Assembly (NCBI GenBank): GCA_015680685.1
Contig: MNCI01004607.1
Span: 77,787 to 141,786 of the forward strand
Length of the DNA: 64,000 bases
Direction: 5' to 3'
Source of the DNA: Gnetum montanum
Lineage: Eukaryota; Streptophyta; Gnetopsida; Gnetales; Gnetaceae
Shown: one piece after another, positions 11,964 through 22,781 of the stretch
How positions within the stretch are numbered: position 1 is the stretch's first letter
How the letters are laid out: every line of letters starts with the position of its first letter
Translations under genes and position numbers: made by a program
The notes under the pieces: generated by a model
What the model was told of the DNA's origin: nothing
Databases searched by the model: none
The model's input: only the letters and a program-made list of their open reading frames with translations

Positions 11964-13760
11964 TTAATTAGTATGGATTTTTTGCTTCTTTGGATATATA
12001 GGATGATCAATGAACCAAGGAGTGGTTGTTGATGAGGAAATTGAGGTAGCCTTGGCAAATAGGGATCCATTTGGGAATTGATCGAATAAAGACTCTTTAT
12101 TATCTTTGTTGTTCCATTTGACTCTTGATAAATGACTTACAACAACATTCTTACTATCATTGTCACATTGAATTCTTTCAAGATCAATAGCCACTAACTG
12201 ATTTGAGGGCTTACTATTGGGTTATTCATTAGAAACCAAATCATGCTATGACTAGTATGCATAAAGATAAGATATCCAAAAACATAGTGCCTATAATTTT
12301 CAAGAGCATACATTACCACCATCAATTTTTTCTTTATTTTATTATATTTTAATTATGCATTAGTAATTCTTCTACTTATACGATGAATGTAGTATGAATG
12401 CTTCTGACCATCCATCTATGTGAGCATGGCTCCCAAGACATAGTTGTATGCATCTATCATAATATAGAATGACTTAAACCAATCGGGTTCTTGTAAATAA
12501 GAGTCTCTATAAGCTTCTATTTGAGAAGCTCAAATTTCTTCTTGAATTATCTATCTAGACAAAGGCATCCTTCTTTTTAAGTTTCACTATTGGTTTAACA
12601 ATCTTGAGAAAATCCTTAATGAAGCACTGATTCTACCTTATATGTCCAAGAAATGACCTCACATCCTTGACTAATTAAGGTCTTTACTTAATTTCTTGAA
12701 TTATATTAATTTTTTATATTTATTTTATTATTATTTTTAAAAATACTATATTCCAAGACAATGCCTTCTTGGATCATGAGATGGCTCTTCTACTAGTTTA
12801 GCTTCAAGTTCATCTTTGCACATCTCTTTAACACTTGTTCAAGTCAATCTAGGGCATGTTCAAGGTAAGAAACAAAGGTGAAGAAGTCATTCATGGAGAC
12901 TTCAAAAACACTAATATGTTTTTGAAAGATGCTTAAGAATAGATGTTGAAAGGTAGCAGGTGCATTACATAAGCCAAATAACATCTTCTTATATGCAAAA
13001 GTTCCCTAGGAACTTATGAATGTTGTCTTACTTTAATCTTTCAATGAAATTTATATTTGATTAAATCCACTATAATCATCCAAAAAACTATAGTGCTTGT
13101 GGACTATAATTGTGTCAAGAACTTGATTGAAAAATGATCATGAAAAGTATTCCTTGAACATTTCCATGTTCAATAATAAAAAATCATTGTAGATTCATCA
13201 CTAGCCTTGTTTCTTTGACAAAATTACTAGTGGGCCTATCCAATTGCTATCCATAATAGGGTAGATAAACTTAGTCTTTATAAGTTTCCCAATCTTCTTT
13301 TTGACTATTTACTTTAGAATTTGGTTCAAACTATGTTGTGGTTGATGCTTGGGATTTACTACATGATTTATGTATACATGATATTGGCATATATGTGGAT
13401 TAATTTTCTTAATCTCATCATAGGTCCATGCATATGCTATGGGTCATTTTTTATCAACGTTAAAGACATTGCTCTACTATTTCTTTGTTAGCTCTTCATT
13501 GATTATGAATAGTTTGTTATTTTTAAGAAAAGTATATTATAATAATTTAGCTAATATTTCTAACTCTATTGGTTTTGATACAAGTTCATTTGAAATTTCT
13601 AACTTTCTCCAATTAGTATCTTCATTATGTTACACTTGGATTACATGGGATAGTTTCTACTTGATGTCCTACATCTGAACTTCTATTAAGGTCTTCTTCT
13701 ATTGGTTCTAAGTACATCATGAAATTTTAGGTTTCATTTTCCATCATCCACTTAATACCT
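11964..13760 (-). pseudogene. Ty3/gypsy (Athila-like) pol remnant of gypsy II: RT and RNase H
   Basis: Reverse-strand reading, broken by stops. The upstream RT part (about 13,560-13,230) gives AYAWTYDEIKKINPHIC, an Athila-like signature, then HSLNQIL and FIYPIMDSNWIGPLVIL. The RT core (about 13,080-12,880) gives FLDDYSGFNQI, MLFGLCNAPATFQHLF and VSMNDFF in place of YMDDF. After an AT-rich insertion (about 12,690-12,750) the RT/RNase H junction gives VRSFLGHIR and RFIKDF-like text. The RNase H end at 11,970-12,190 gives SKNVVVSHLSRV and SLFDQFPNGSLFAKA, matching the ENVVADHLSRL and FPDEQLF blocks of Athila-type elements. Integrase is not seen; the copia I LTR follows. The upstream part of the element is split off by A1. 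Confidence 0.88.
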
Positions 13761-14116
13761 TCTTGATCTGTAGTTGTAATGTATAGGCACCTTTGGATAG
13801 ATAGTTCTTCTTCACATGATCTATATGATGTCATAGTTATTTATTTAACTATTCAAGTTCTTTACATGCAATGACATCATGTATCACTATATGTGATGCA
13901 TGAAACTCTCTTCTTCATAATTTTCCCATGTTCCTTCTTCTTGGAAATCTTAAGGATAGATCTCTAATCCCTAGCTTGATGTCAATAACTCTCAACTAAG
14001 CTTTCCCATTATAATAGAAAATTAACCTTTGTAATTATCCACATGGATCATAAGAAAATCAGTAAGATATGATCATCCACTAATAGTGGTCATAATTTTC
14101 TCCATAAATTCTAAGG
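13761..14116 (-). pseudogene. Gypsy II protease/linker region, unrecognisable in detail
   Basis: Lies between the RT of gypsy II and the A1 insertion. Reverse-strand frames are continuous with the RT upstream region but contain stops, and no protease D-S/T-G motif was found. The last five bases, TAAGG (14,112-14,116), are one copy of the A1 target-site duplication. Confidence 0.5.
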
Positions 14117-14955
14117 TGATGAGTCATGAATTTTTGGCCATGATATCACACCCATGATATCACATATGTGATATCACAGCCTAGACCCGATAGCATGTAC
14201 ACGATATCATAGCTTGTCTCCTCATCTATAAATAAGAGGTAGGTAGATTCGGTAAAAAATTTTTAAGTTTTTAGTATTAAGGTAGGAACTTTTTGTTAGT
14301 TTTTCCTCTCAACCCTTTCTCCCAATGCATGCCTGCAGTATGATGATTGTAATTGTACGACATCCTTATTCAAGTGTGATGCACTTGGACACGCACATGA
14401 CCGGCAATAAAGATCAAGATTACTTCATCATTGCAGCATCCACTTAGCTTAATTATTTAATTGTTATTGTTATTTATTGCTTTCTTAGTTAATATCTCTC
14501 TACCCTTATCTCCTAGTAACACAAAATGAGTATGACTTAATCACAAGCATTTAAGTGTGACTACTTTGTAACCCAGTAGCGTACCTAGGCCATGCACTTG
14601 GTAATCCAAGAGGTAGTCATGCACGAGGTCCAAGATGTGTATGGATGATTAAGGAACGGATGCTCATCGCACTTAGGCTAGTTTATAATCTCTCTCATCC
14701 TCTCTTCTAGCTTAGTTGATATTATTTCCCATCATACCCAGGAGTAGCATTAGTGTAGGAACACATCATACATATCACTCTGGACTAAACCATACGTGAC
14801 AAAGCTAATACTAGTCCATGTGGGAAGATAGTGAATTTCGATCTACAAGTAACTGTCTAGATACCACAACTAGTCCATCTACAAAGTTCAACCAGATCAT
14901 GCGTGAAGTGCTCATATTCGTATGGTTGAGTGTAGGGGTACCTCCCCACTCATCA
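14117..14955 (+). repeat. 5' LTR of A1
   Basis: Starts TGATGAGTCATGAATT and ends CTCATCA, so the termini are mutually inverted. By eye it matches the 3' LTR at about nine positions in ten over its full length. U3 carries an array of GATATC palindromes followed by TATAAATA at 14,227-14,234. Confidence 0.95.
14138..14234 (+). promoter_or_regulatory. U3 promoter module of A1: TGATATCAC palindrome array and TATA box
   Basis: TGATATCAC recurs at about 14,142 and 14,156 and, as GTGATATCAC, at about 14,168, with ATAGCATGTACACGATATCA at about 14,191-14,210. TATAAATA follows at 14,227-14,234, a normal distance for an LTR core promoter. The same array with minor changes is in the 3' LTR (about 20,038-20,110). 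Confidence 0.7.
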
Positions 14956-14956
14956 T

Positions 14957-14975
14957 TGGTGCTGTTGCTGGGGAT
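14957..14975 (+). promoter_or_regulatory. Primer-binding site of A1 (tRNA-Asp type)
   Basis: TGGTGCTGTTGCTGGGGA lies just after the 5' LTR. The common gypsy/Athila PBS complementary to tRNA-Asp is TGGCGCCGTTGCCGGGGA. The three differences are all C to T at CpG positions. Confidence 0.85.
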
Positions 14976-15096
14976 AGTGCTAGTTATCTAGATTAGTCAT
15001 ATCATACGAGGTTGCTATATCAAAATTAATGATATATCTTTTAGAAAGAAATAATTACAAAAAGCCACATACAAATTCACACACAATTGCACAACC

Positions 15097-17078
15097 ATGC
15101 CCCTCCTACAAGGCTACAATAATGCCACATCTAGTGAGGTAATTCATTGGAGAACCAACAAATTATATGACAATGAAGATTGGAGTATGCAATCTGAGGT
15201 GGGGATTTCTTATAAACATAAATGAAGGCAACATCATCCCAACACACGGAAGCATAACTTACTCGATGATGATGAACCCCTACTAGCCACTACAAGCCTA
15301 ACCCAAATACAAGAGGTTGTTCGAATCTCCCATAGGCATTGTAAAGAAAGTTGCCTATCCAGGCTCGATTTAAACTTTCCCAATTTCTTAGGAGGCTATG
15401 AATTAGATCCAAAACAACATTTACAAGCCTTCTATGATGCCTGTGCATGGAACAACATTGATAACGGTTGGCAAAAACTCAAGTTCTTTCCTATGACACT
15501 CGTTGGCCAAGAAAAAGTATGGTATAGATTGTTAAAACCAAATTCAATTCGACGTTGGCCAACAATGGTAGAACTCTTTAACAAAAGATATCAAACCTAT
15601 GCAAGAGTATCAGCCTTAAGGAAACAAATCCAAAAGTGGAAACAAGCACAACATGAACCCTTGAACATGGCCTTAGAAAGATATTATGCATTGTTAAACA
15701 ACTGTCCAGACCATGAGTTCTCTGAGGAAATGCTAATGCACCATATCATTCATGGGCTTCATGATGAAACAAGAGAGATCCTAGGGATGTATGCCCAAGG
15801 TCAACTATACAAACTATGAACCCATCAATTCCAAGAGCTTATTAAGTGGGTAGAAAAAGAAGAAGGAGAAATGACTAGATGGGAGAGTGTTGAAAAACAT
15901 CAACAGGACCAAAATCTCAACTTAACAGAGGTCCATAATCACAAAAAGGAGAAATCAACCTATCTCAAGGAGAAAGAACCATCTTTGCCAGTACAACAAT
16001 CATTAGAGGAAATCGAAGAAAAGATCAATAAGATGCTAGAATGGATGCATAAAAAGTGTGGGGAATATATCAATATTATTGGAAATAGAGTTTTGACAAG
16101 CTGGGAAGAAAGATAAAATATCATTAGACAATCAGAAAGAAGGGATGAGAAAAATAAGAGCTCAACTGCCAATCATATGTATGAATGCAACATATGGTTG
16201 TATGATCACCCCAAGGGCTAATGCCCAATCTTGTTACATTTATATGAGCATTGTGGAAGCACATTACACCCAAAGTTCATACAAAGATACTATGTTCAAT
16301 CACAGTGGCAACAATCCTAGTCATGGGGGAAGCCATCCCTAAACTGGGGACACCCTTCATATCATCTGAATCCAAATGCTTATCTAGTTCAACATCCTGT
16401 TTCCCTGACTAGGTCAACATACTCTATCTTGCTGCATTATTATTCTCCTCAGTACTATCAACCCATGTCCTCAACACAACCACCACCTTGTGTACATCAC
16501 ACTTCTCCTAAATTTCAACATTCTCATCCTTTCCCTCCTTCTACATCACCACCAACTATTCCTGAAGTATCTACACCATAGCAACAACCCACGAATGTTA
16601 CTTGTGCTACTATTGCCAATAGCAGTGAGAGACCTCCTCAACATTGAAGGTATCCTTTCTTTAGACATGACGGTAGGAAGAAACAACATAGTTCCAAGGC
16701 CACTACATTCTCCAACTCAGCACAAATCCAACACTGTGGTGCATCCTCCTCCTCAAACCCAATGCCTTGTGTCACTTTATCAGGGCCAACAATTAACACT
16801 CCAACAACCATATGGCCCAATGAATACAGCCATGGAGGAAACATCTCGATCCTTGTATACCATCTTACAGTCTCAAGTATCATAGTGGATCAACTCTTTA
16901 CCCAAGAATCACATCTTATAAATTGCCCCACTATGCTTACTATAATTAGGTGTGTGAACCACAATGGGGTAAGTATGACCAAGTTTTGATATTTCCAACA
17001 TGCAAGGATCCTCATCTTTCATTTATTAATCCTCGCCATGCTCAACCATTTAGTTATGGGGGATATCCCTCATTCTAA
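15097..17078 (+). pseudogene. Gag of A1 (Ty3/gypsy retrotransposon gag)
   Basis: From the ATG at 15,097 one frame runs to about 16,116 with only two stops (near 15,223 and 15,817), then shifts. The N-terminal part is NEDWSMQSEVGISY and LDDDEPLLATTSLTQ. The retrotransposon gag domain (about 15,350-15,800) reads FPNFLGGYELDPKQHLQAF, KLKFFPMTLVGQEKVWYRLL, RRWPTMVELFNKRYQTYARV and ALERYYALLNNC. A Lys/Glu-rich helical stretch follows (EEIEEKINKMLEWMHKKCGE). Near 16,180-16,240 is a Cys/His cluster that could be an eroded zinc knuckle, then a long Pro/His/Tyr/Ser-rich tail ending SYGGYPSF. The same layout and ending occur in A3 (62,237-64,000). It would form the particle shell. Confidence 0.88.
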
Positions 17079-18460
17079 TAACAAGCAGGATTAATAAATA
17101 CTTTTCATTTTCTTTAATTTTACAATTTTTTGTTTTCCAATTTTTCAATTTCTTTTTTCTTTTACCTTTTTGTCTTTTTGTCTTTTTATCTTTTTATAAG
17201 TAATCTCATCTATGAATAAAACACTCATGTGGCTTGTTGGTTGAGGTGTGTTCTATGTTATCGAGTCTCGAGTGATCAATTATTTGGACAATGAGCCCAT
17301 TACACCCACTCATCCACTCTACAAATAAGAGGTTCTGTTCGAGGGTACAGTGATATTCTTAACATTCTTAAAACTTAAAATTAATTTTGTGTTCATTGTA
17401 CCCAGAATGAAGAAGGATGGATCAAGAGGGAATGATTAAGGTGTGACATCAAGGGAACTTGCAGATTCTCTTTGGTGACGTCTCTAAGAGTTATCACGCA
17501 ACATGGTTGTACTAAGATCCTTGTAGATCTAACATAAAATGGAAGTAAGAGTAATCAAAAGAAACTCAAAAATCCAATGTTGTTCTAAGGGATCCCACTA
17601 GAAAGACATGCACCCATGCCTGAGGGTTGGCGGCTTCTCTAGATTTAGCATTCAAAAAAAAAAGAAAAAAGAAAAAAATAAGAAGAAGAGAAAAGTTCCA
17701 CAAAGCAAAAATCACTCCTCCCTTGAACAAAATGTCAAGTGATCATACGCCTTATTATGATACTCTCATAGTTGCTCATCATGGGATGAAACAATGCGGT
17801 GTCACTGATCAGAGGAATGGACTTGGTCCTAATCTTAGAATGATAATTTAATGACACATTAATCATGCTTTACACATAGGATTCATTACGCTCTAGGTCA
17901 GTTACCTCATGTCCCAATCTCTACAATCCCTTCTATAATCCGTCTCATCTCGTTGTTCATGTAATTGTAGCTCGTGTCTTATGTAGCGTGGAATTCTTAC
18001 CTCATTCCGGTGATACTTACATGTGTGTGTTTTTTGAAACCAGTGTGTATTACATTTAACCCTTCTAGTGCCTATGAACATTTTTAAGTGTGGTTACATA
18101 AGGGCATTATAGGTTGGAACCTGCTTTGGGGAGGACCCACTTGCGTAATTTTTTGTAATTTGCACTCATAACACATCTTCTGCACACCATCTATTATCCT
18201 CAGTGTATTATCAAATGATATTCTTTTAGTTATTACTATCCCTCTAATTCAAATGTTCCTATGAACCATCACATAGCCTTTTTCTCCCCCTTACCATCTA
18301 AGGTCCTTATTGATAAATTCCACATCATCATAATTTTTTTTCCTTCAGAACTAGTTGAATTACCCTGGAACCCTTTAACACTCATCTAGATATCCTTAGT
18401 ATACATCATTTAATTTCAGAAAAATATTAAAAATTTGGTACATTCTATAAAATTCCCTAA
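17079..18460 (+). other. A1 internal spacer between gag and ORF2 with a small conserved reading frame
   Basis: Mostly without long frames, but clearly homologous to A3 (about 60,840-62,236, reverse strand). The best-conserved part is 17,590-17,860, where a Lys-rich run is followed by KITPPLNKMSSDHTPYY and LIVAHHGMKQ. A3 has QITPPLYKTPSDCMICY and LMVVYHWMK at 61,480-61,710. A conserved segment at about 18,075-18,150 (GTGCCTATGAACATTTTTAA to GGGGAGGACCCACTTG) is also present in A2 at about 49,935-50,015 and in A3. Function unknown. Confidence 0.55.
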
Positions 18461-18469
18461 CTTTGATAG

Positions 18470-18580
18470 GCTGCAATATCGCGTACGTGTAATCACGTCA
18501 CGGTCGACACGATATCATGTATGCGCTATTGCGTACATGATGTCACATCCAAAAATATATATATATACGTGACCCCCCAC
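18470..18580 (+). promoter_or_regulatory. Internal promoter-like module of A1 upstream of ORF2
   Basis: A run of palindromic motifs (GCAATATCGCGTACGTG, ATCACGTCACGG, ACACGATATCATGTATGCGC, TACATGATGTCACATC) is followed by a TATATATATATA stretch at about 18,556-18,568. ORF2 starts about 490 bp downstream. The palindromes are of the same type as in the A1 LTR U3 (GATATC, ATCACGTCA). The equivalent modules are at about 50,322-50,392 in A2 and 60,728-60,835 in A3. Confidence 0.5.
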
Positions 18581-19058
18581 ACTAATCAACATCATTTTCA
18601 ACTGTTCACATGGGGGAATTTTTTCAAATTTCTCTCTATGTCTCATGATTGTGCATCCCTTGCTTTCATATCCATAACTCGCTCGTTGGTACTCTGATTT
18701 TCATTCCGTTTGAATCTACTTGAACTCGGAGTGTTTAGCTTAGTCATGGGGGAAGGGCACATGTTGAAAAGTGCATAAATGTTTTGAAATTTTTCATCAC
18801 CCGAAGGAAATTATTAAGGGTAATTAGTAATAAAATTAAGGATAAATGTGTCAAAAACAATTTCATCTCCTTAGTTATACTAGGAAACTAGATTTGAAAA
18901 CCACCTAAGTAAAGAGGATTAAATATTATAATCTTTCAGGGACATTTACTCCTAATAATTAACATCATATGGAGATAAAAAAATTCATTAAGGAAAGTAG
19001 TAAGGTATAACCTAACTTTGGTAACAACCTTACTAATGATTGGCCCGTGTGATTGCAA

Positions 19059-19826
19059 ATGATCCCAAAATGCAGACAATAGGAAGGTCTTGCTCAAGGT
19101 GGGATCAAGCGACCTAGGAGAGGTAAAGGACAAGTTCTTACCAAAAAACATGTAGAGTAGGAAGAACAATAATTTAGTATCAACCAAGAAGACCCTACCA
19201 CTATACAATCAAGGCAAATAGAAGGAGGAGCTATTGCAGTGTCTGAACAAGGACGACATCTCACATTGCCCTAGGATTGTGTTCAGGCCATCCATGAAAG
19301 GTTCACATTTACTGCAGTGATCATGGAATTAAAATTTGAACCTTTCATAGAATTTCCTCTAGAGGCCGTTAGGGATCACTTCAAAGGATCCCCATTGTGG
19401 CCTACCCTCTCTAAAAGCGATGCCTGGTACTTAGGGGAAACGTACTAATTTTGGCACAATAAAGAAGAAGGAACCACAATTAACATTTGTGGTGTGACTA
19501 TTGATTTCTCTATTCAAGCCATTTTGGAAGTATTAAACCTTCTGAATACAAGGCCAAATGTTGCTCAAAACTAGCTGGACACTTTCAAAATTGAGCAACT
19601 TAATAAACTATTGACAGAGAATAAAAGGGTGGCGAAAGAAAAAGAGAAGGCTGATAGGGATGCCTCTATGGCACAAGCGCTAACTTACACGCATGCCAAG
19701 GGACTCAAGGCCTTACAAAAGGAGAAACTCCAGGCCATACTTCAATTCCATCAAATCCCAAGACCTAGAGCACAAGACAAGGGAATGGCACCCATGGAGG
19801 AGCCACCTCCACTAGGAACTACATGA
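19059..19826 (+). pseudogene. ORF2 of A1, internally deleted
   Basis: The ATG at 19,059 lies next to GTGTGATTGCAA, the decayed form of the TTGATTGCAG acceptor-like site in A2. The frame gives MIPKC, a Gly/Arg/Gln-rich N-terminus, then IMELKFEPFIEFPLEAVRDH, SPLWPTLSKSDAWYLGETY and FWHNKEEGTTINICGVTIDF. Next comes a coiled-coil portion (LNKLLTENKRVAKEKEKADR), and it ends with MEEPPPLGTT and a stop at 19,824. Relative to A3 (57,529-60,247) it lacks most of the central domain and most of the coiled coil, so the protein is under a third of full length. Several stops remain. Function unknown. Confidence 0.75.
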
Positions 19827-20006
19827 GTTCCACCCAATTTTGTAGTTATAGGATTTTATTTTTCATTCTTCGTGTTGTCTCAATTTTTTTTTAATTCCAC
19901 ACTACAGCATGAATCCATTCTAGTTAGTCAATAATCCCATACCTATCCACTGTGTAATTAATGGAGCTTGTTCTCACTTTAACTTGAGGATGAGTTTTCA
20001 TTCAGT

Positions 20007-20016
20007 CATGGGGGTA
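20007..20016 (+). promoter_or_regulatory. Polypurine tract of A1
   Basis: CATGGGGGTA lies immediately before the 3' LTR start TGATGAG. A2 has the same run (GTGGGGGTA, 48,968-48,975) before its first LTR. Confidence 0.75.
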
Positions 20017-20846
20017 TGATGAGTCATGAATTGTTGGTCATGATATCACACCCATGATATCACATATGCAATATCATAGCCTAGATGCGATATCACATAC
20101 ACAATATCATAGCATGTCCCCTCATCTATAAATAAGAGGTAGGCAAATTCGGTAAAAAGTTTTAATTTTTTTAAGTTTTTAGTATTAAGGTAGGAACTTT
20201 TTGTCAGTTTTTCCTCTCAACCCTTTCTCCCAGTGCATGCCCACAATGTGATGATTGTAATTGTACAGCATCCTTATTCGAGTGTGACGTACTTGGACAT
20301 GCACATGATCGGTAATAAAGATCGAGACTACTTCATCATTGCAGCATCCACTTAGCTTAATTATTTAATTTTTATTGTTATTTATTGCTTTCCTAGTTAA
20401 TATCTCTTTACCCTTATCTCTTAGTAACATGGAATGAGTATGACTTAATCATGAGCATTTAAGTGTGACTACTTGGTAACCTAGTAGCGTACCTAGGCCA
20501 TGTGCTTGGTAATCCTAGTGGTAGTCATGCACGAGGTCCAAGATGTGTACGGATGATTAAGGAATAGATGCTCATCACACTTAGGCTAGTTTAGATTCTC
20601 TCTCATCCTCTCTCCTAGCTTAGTTGATATTATTTTCCATCATACCCAGGAGTAGCATTAGTGTAGGAACACATCATACACCTCACGTGACAAAGCTAAT
20701 ACTAGTCCATGTGGGAAGATAGCGAACTATGATCTACAAGTAACTATCTAGATACCACAACTAGTCCGTATGCGGAGTTCGACCAGATCATGCATGAAGC
20801 ACTCGTATTCGTATGGTTGAGTGTAGGGGTACCTCATCACTCATCA
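20017..20846 (+). repeat. 3' LTR of A1
   Basis: Second LTR of A1, starting TGATGAGTCATGAATT and ending CTCATCA, followed by the TSD TAAGG. It differs from the 5' LTR by scattered substitutions and a few short indels, including about 25 bp missing near 20,680 relative to the 5' copy. Confidence 0.95.
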
Positions 20847-20851
20847 TAAGG

Positions 20852-21180
20852 GAATATTGATTAATTACAAGCTCCAATATGATGATGTAATTTTTAAGTA
20901 ATTGTAGATTGCAGAATTTGTAAATTTCTTATGAGATCAAATTCATCTTAGAACTGGAGTTTAGTAAATCTTTGCATGATGCATTCTCTACTATTTGCAA
21001 ATAAATGAAGGGACTTATAAGATTGATTCATTTCCTAGGAAGATTATTTATCATTATCTAAACTATTATTACATGGGTCAACATGATATTTTGTACATTG
21101 TTATTTAGATTTCAAGATAACTCTTGAGAGATATGAGAGATGGTTGGTGTGGGATCCATAGTCATGAATTCTTATATAAG
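20852..21180 (-). other. Gypsy II sequence between gag and pol, not recognisable
   Basis: Continues gypsy II on the far side of A1. No clear domain is visible; frames on the minus strand are short. Confidence 0.4.
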
Positions 21181-22781
21181 TTTATATGGGTTTATAGGCC
21201 TAAATAATGAGTGCATTCAAGGGTTATACACAAAACCACTTGATCTATCATTAACATGCATGTTAATGGCTCATGTATCATTTTGCTATTATATGGAAAA
21301 GGGTTTTCATCTTGCATGGGAAGAGTATATGGCAAAGGAGTAGAAGCATGTCGTTGAAAGTGATTATGAGGGTGAGGAGTGTATAAGGGAGATTTGAACC
21401 ATGGAGGGGAAGGTCTATGGTTCTTTGAAGTGTTGTAATAATGAGTATAAGAATGAAAGGTAGAACCACTAGGAGACACAGGCTATTGAACATAATATCG
21501 ATAAGGATCAGGTTACCTGTAGGGGTATTGTTACCTAGGCTATGGTATCCTTCATGACTCTGGATTTTTTTATTCTTGTTGGTAGTACTTATAAGGTTGT
21601 TGTGAAGCCCTACTATGATAGTACTATTTTTGATGATAGTATTGCCTGTAGTTTCTTTGAGGATAAGAAAACCTCATGGGCATTTTCCTTTTAACAAATT
21701 TTGGATTTAGGATATAAGTTCTAGACTCTTAAAGATGTGATATCATTTGAAAATAACCATTAGGATGTTTATACTGGTAGATGTTACAATCATCATCACC
21801 TAAACTTAAGTTTATAACATCCTTAATTACAAACAGTTTTTCTTTTTACTAGAAGTATTCCTTTCTTTTGTCCTTCTTTCTTTTATCTCTATCTTTGACT
21901 CTACCTAGTGTACTTTCTTCTCCATAATTTTTAAAGTTGACTAAAAATTTTCATTAAGGAAGTCCCACATTTTGTCAACCTTAGCTGACATTTTAGTAAC
22001 ATATTTTTAAATCAGCAAGTTTTTTCACTAGACCACCTCTTATAATGGTACCTACTCTTCTAGTTCATAAATATAAATCTCCTTCTCAAGAGATTGATTT
22101 CTAGTGTACTTCTTAGTGCTCTCTTAATTCTTGAGTTCTTGTTATTCTTTTTCTACTTAATAAATTAGACTCTAAATTTAATGGGATCACATCTCTAAAA
22201 TTCTTCCACATTGATCCCAAGGATTTCTCTAGTTTTATTTCATATTTTATCTATTATGTGTCATAACTTTTATCTTTAAAAGAAATTATGGCCTAGGAGT
22301 CTATGTAACAAATAACAATATCTACTCAAGGCTACATTAAGGGATTCATGGTTATCCTATCTCCATCTTTGAATCTTCTTTCTCAAGTTGAACATCCTAG
22401 AGTATGTTTGATACTTATCATTGAAAAACTCTAATATTGTACTTTATCTTCTAATGGATTATCGTTCTAAGGACTAGTACTAACTTTTAGCTTCTTTGAC
22501 AAGTGTTCCAGGGAAAAACTTCAACTTCAACCATTTACTCTTAGTGGTTTGCAAGGAATAAGCATTTTGGAAGGCCTATAAGTAATGATGTTATTTCACA
22601 TTATAGTCTTCTTCGAACTTAGGAATATTGTTCATGTCTAGCCATTGGATTTGACTATTCCTTTGATGCCTAGTTGGTTATATACACTAGCTCTCCAATG
22701 TTGATTATACTTTGGATAACAAATAGAGGCTCACTATAATCATCTTTTTCATCATGATTCCTATTATGACCATGTTCCCTT
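21181..22781 (-). pseudogene. Gag of gypsy II (main part)
   Basis: Reverse-strand reading gives a Ty3/gypsy gag: IPKFEEDYN, then LKFFPGTLVKEAKS (about 22,510), FFNDKYQTYSRMFNLRKKIQ (about 22,400) and a charged linker (MSAKVDKMWDFLNENF). A Gln/Tyr/Pro-rich tail follows (about 21,700-21,200) with KMPMRFSYPQRNYRQYY and SPPWFKSPLYTPHPHNHF. It aligns block by block with the A1 gag (KLKFFPMTLVGQEK, FNKRYQTYARVSALRKQIQ), so the two families are related. The N-terminal part was cut off by copia III and continues at 28,294-28,690, where an Arg/His/Glu-rich stretch joins across the insertion. Confidence 0.8.

Larger units (their letters stand above)
14117..20846 (+). mobile_element. Element A1: pol-less gypsy-type LTR retrotransposon with gag and ORF2
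   Basis: A complete insertion of 6,730 bp. Two similar LTRs (839 and 830 bp) begin TGATGAG and end CTCATCA, with a perfect 5-bp TSD TAAGG at 14,112-14,116 and 20,847-20,851. Order: 5' LTR, tRNA-Asp-type PBS, gag, about 2 kb of non-coding or small-ORF DNA, ORF2, PPT, 3' LTR. No protease, RT, RNase H or integrase motif is visible in 5 kb of internal sequence, so it could move only with help from another element. It is nested in gypsy II, whose gag resembles its own. It is comparable to TR-GAG/LARD-type non-autonomous elements but carries the extra ORF2. Confidence 0.93.

Noticed and set aside
15960-16172. Reverse-strand open frame over A1 gag
   Set aside because: Lies opposite the well-supported gag frame and has no recognisable domain; a shadow of the coding strand.
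21192-21479. Short Pro/His/Tyr-rich frame as a separate gene
   Set aside because: It is the tail of the gypsy II gag, in line with the Pro/His-rich tails of family A gag, not an independent gene.
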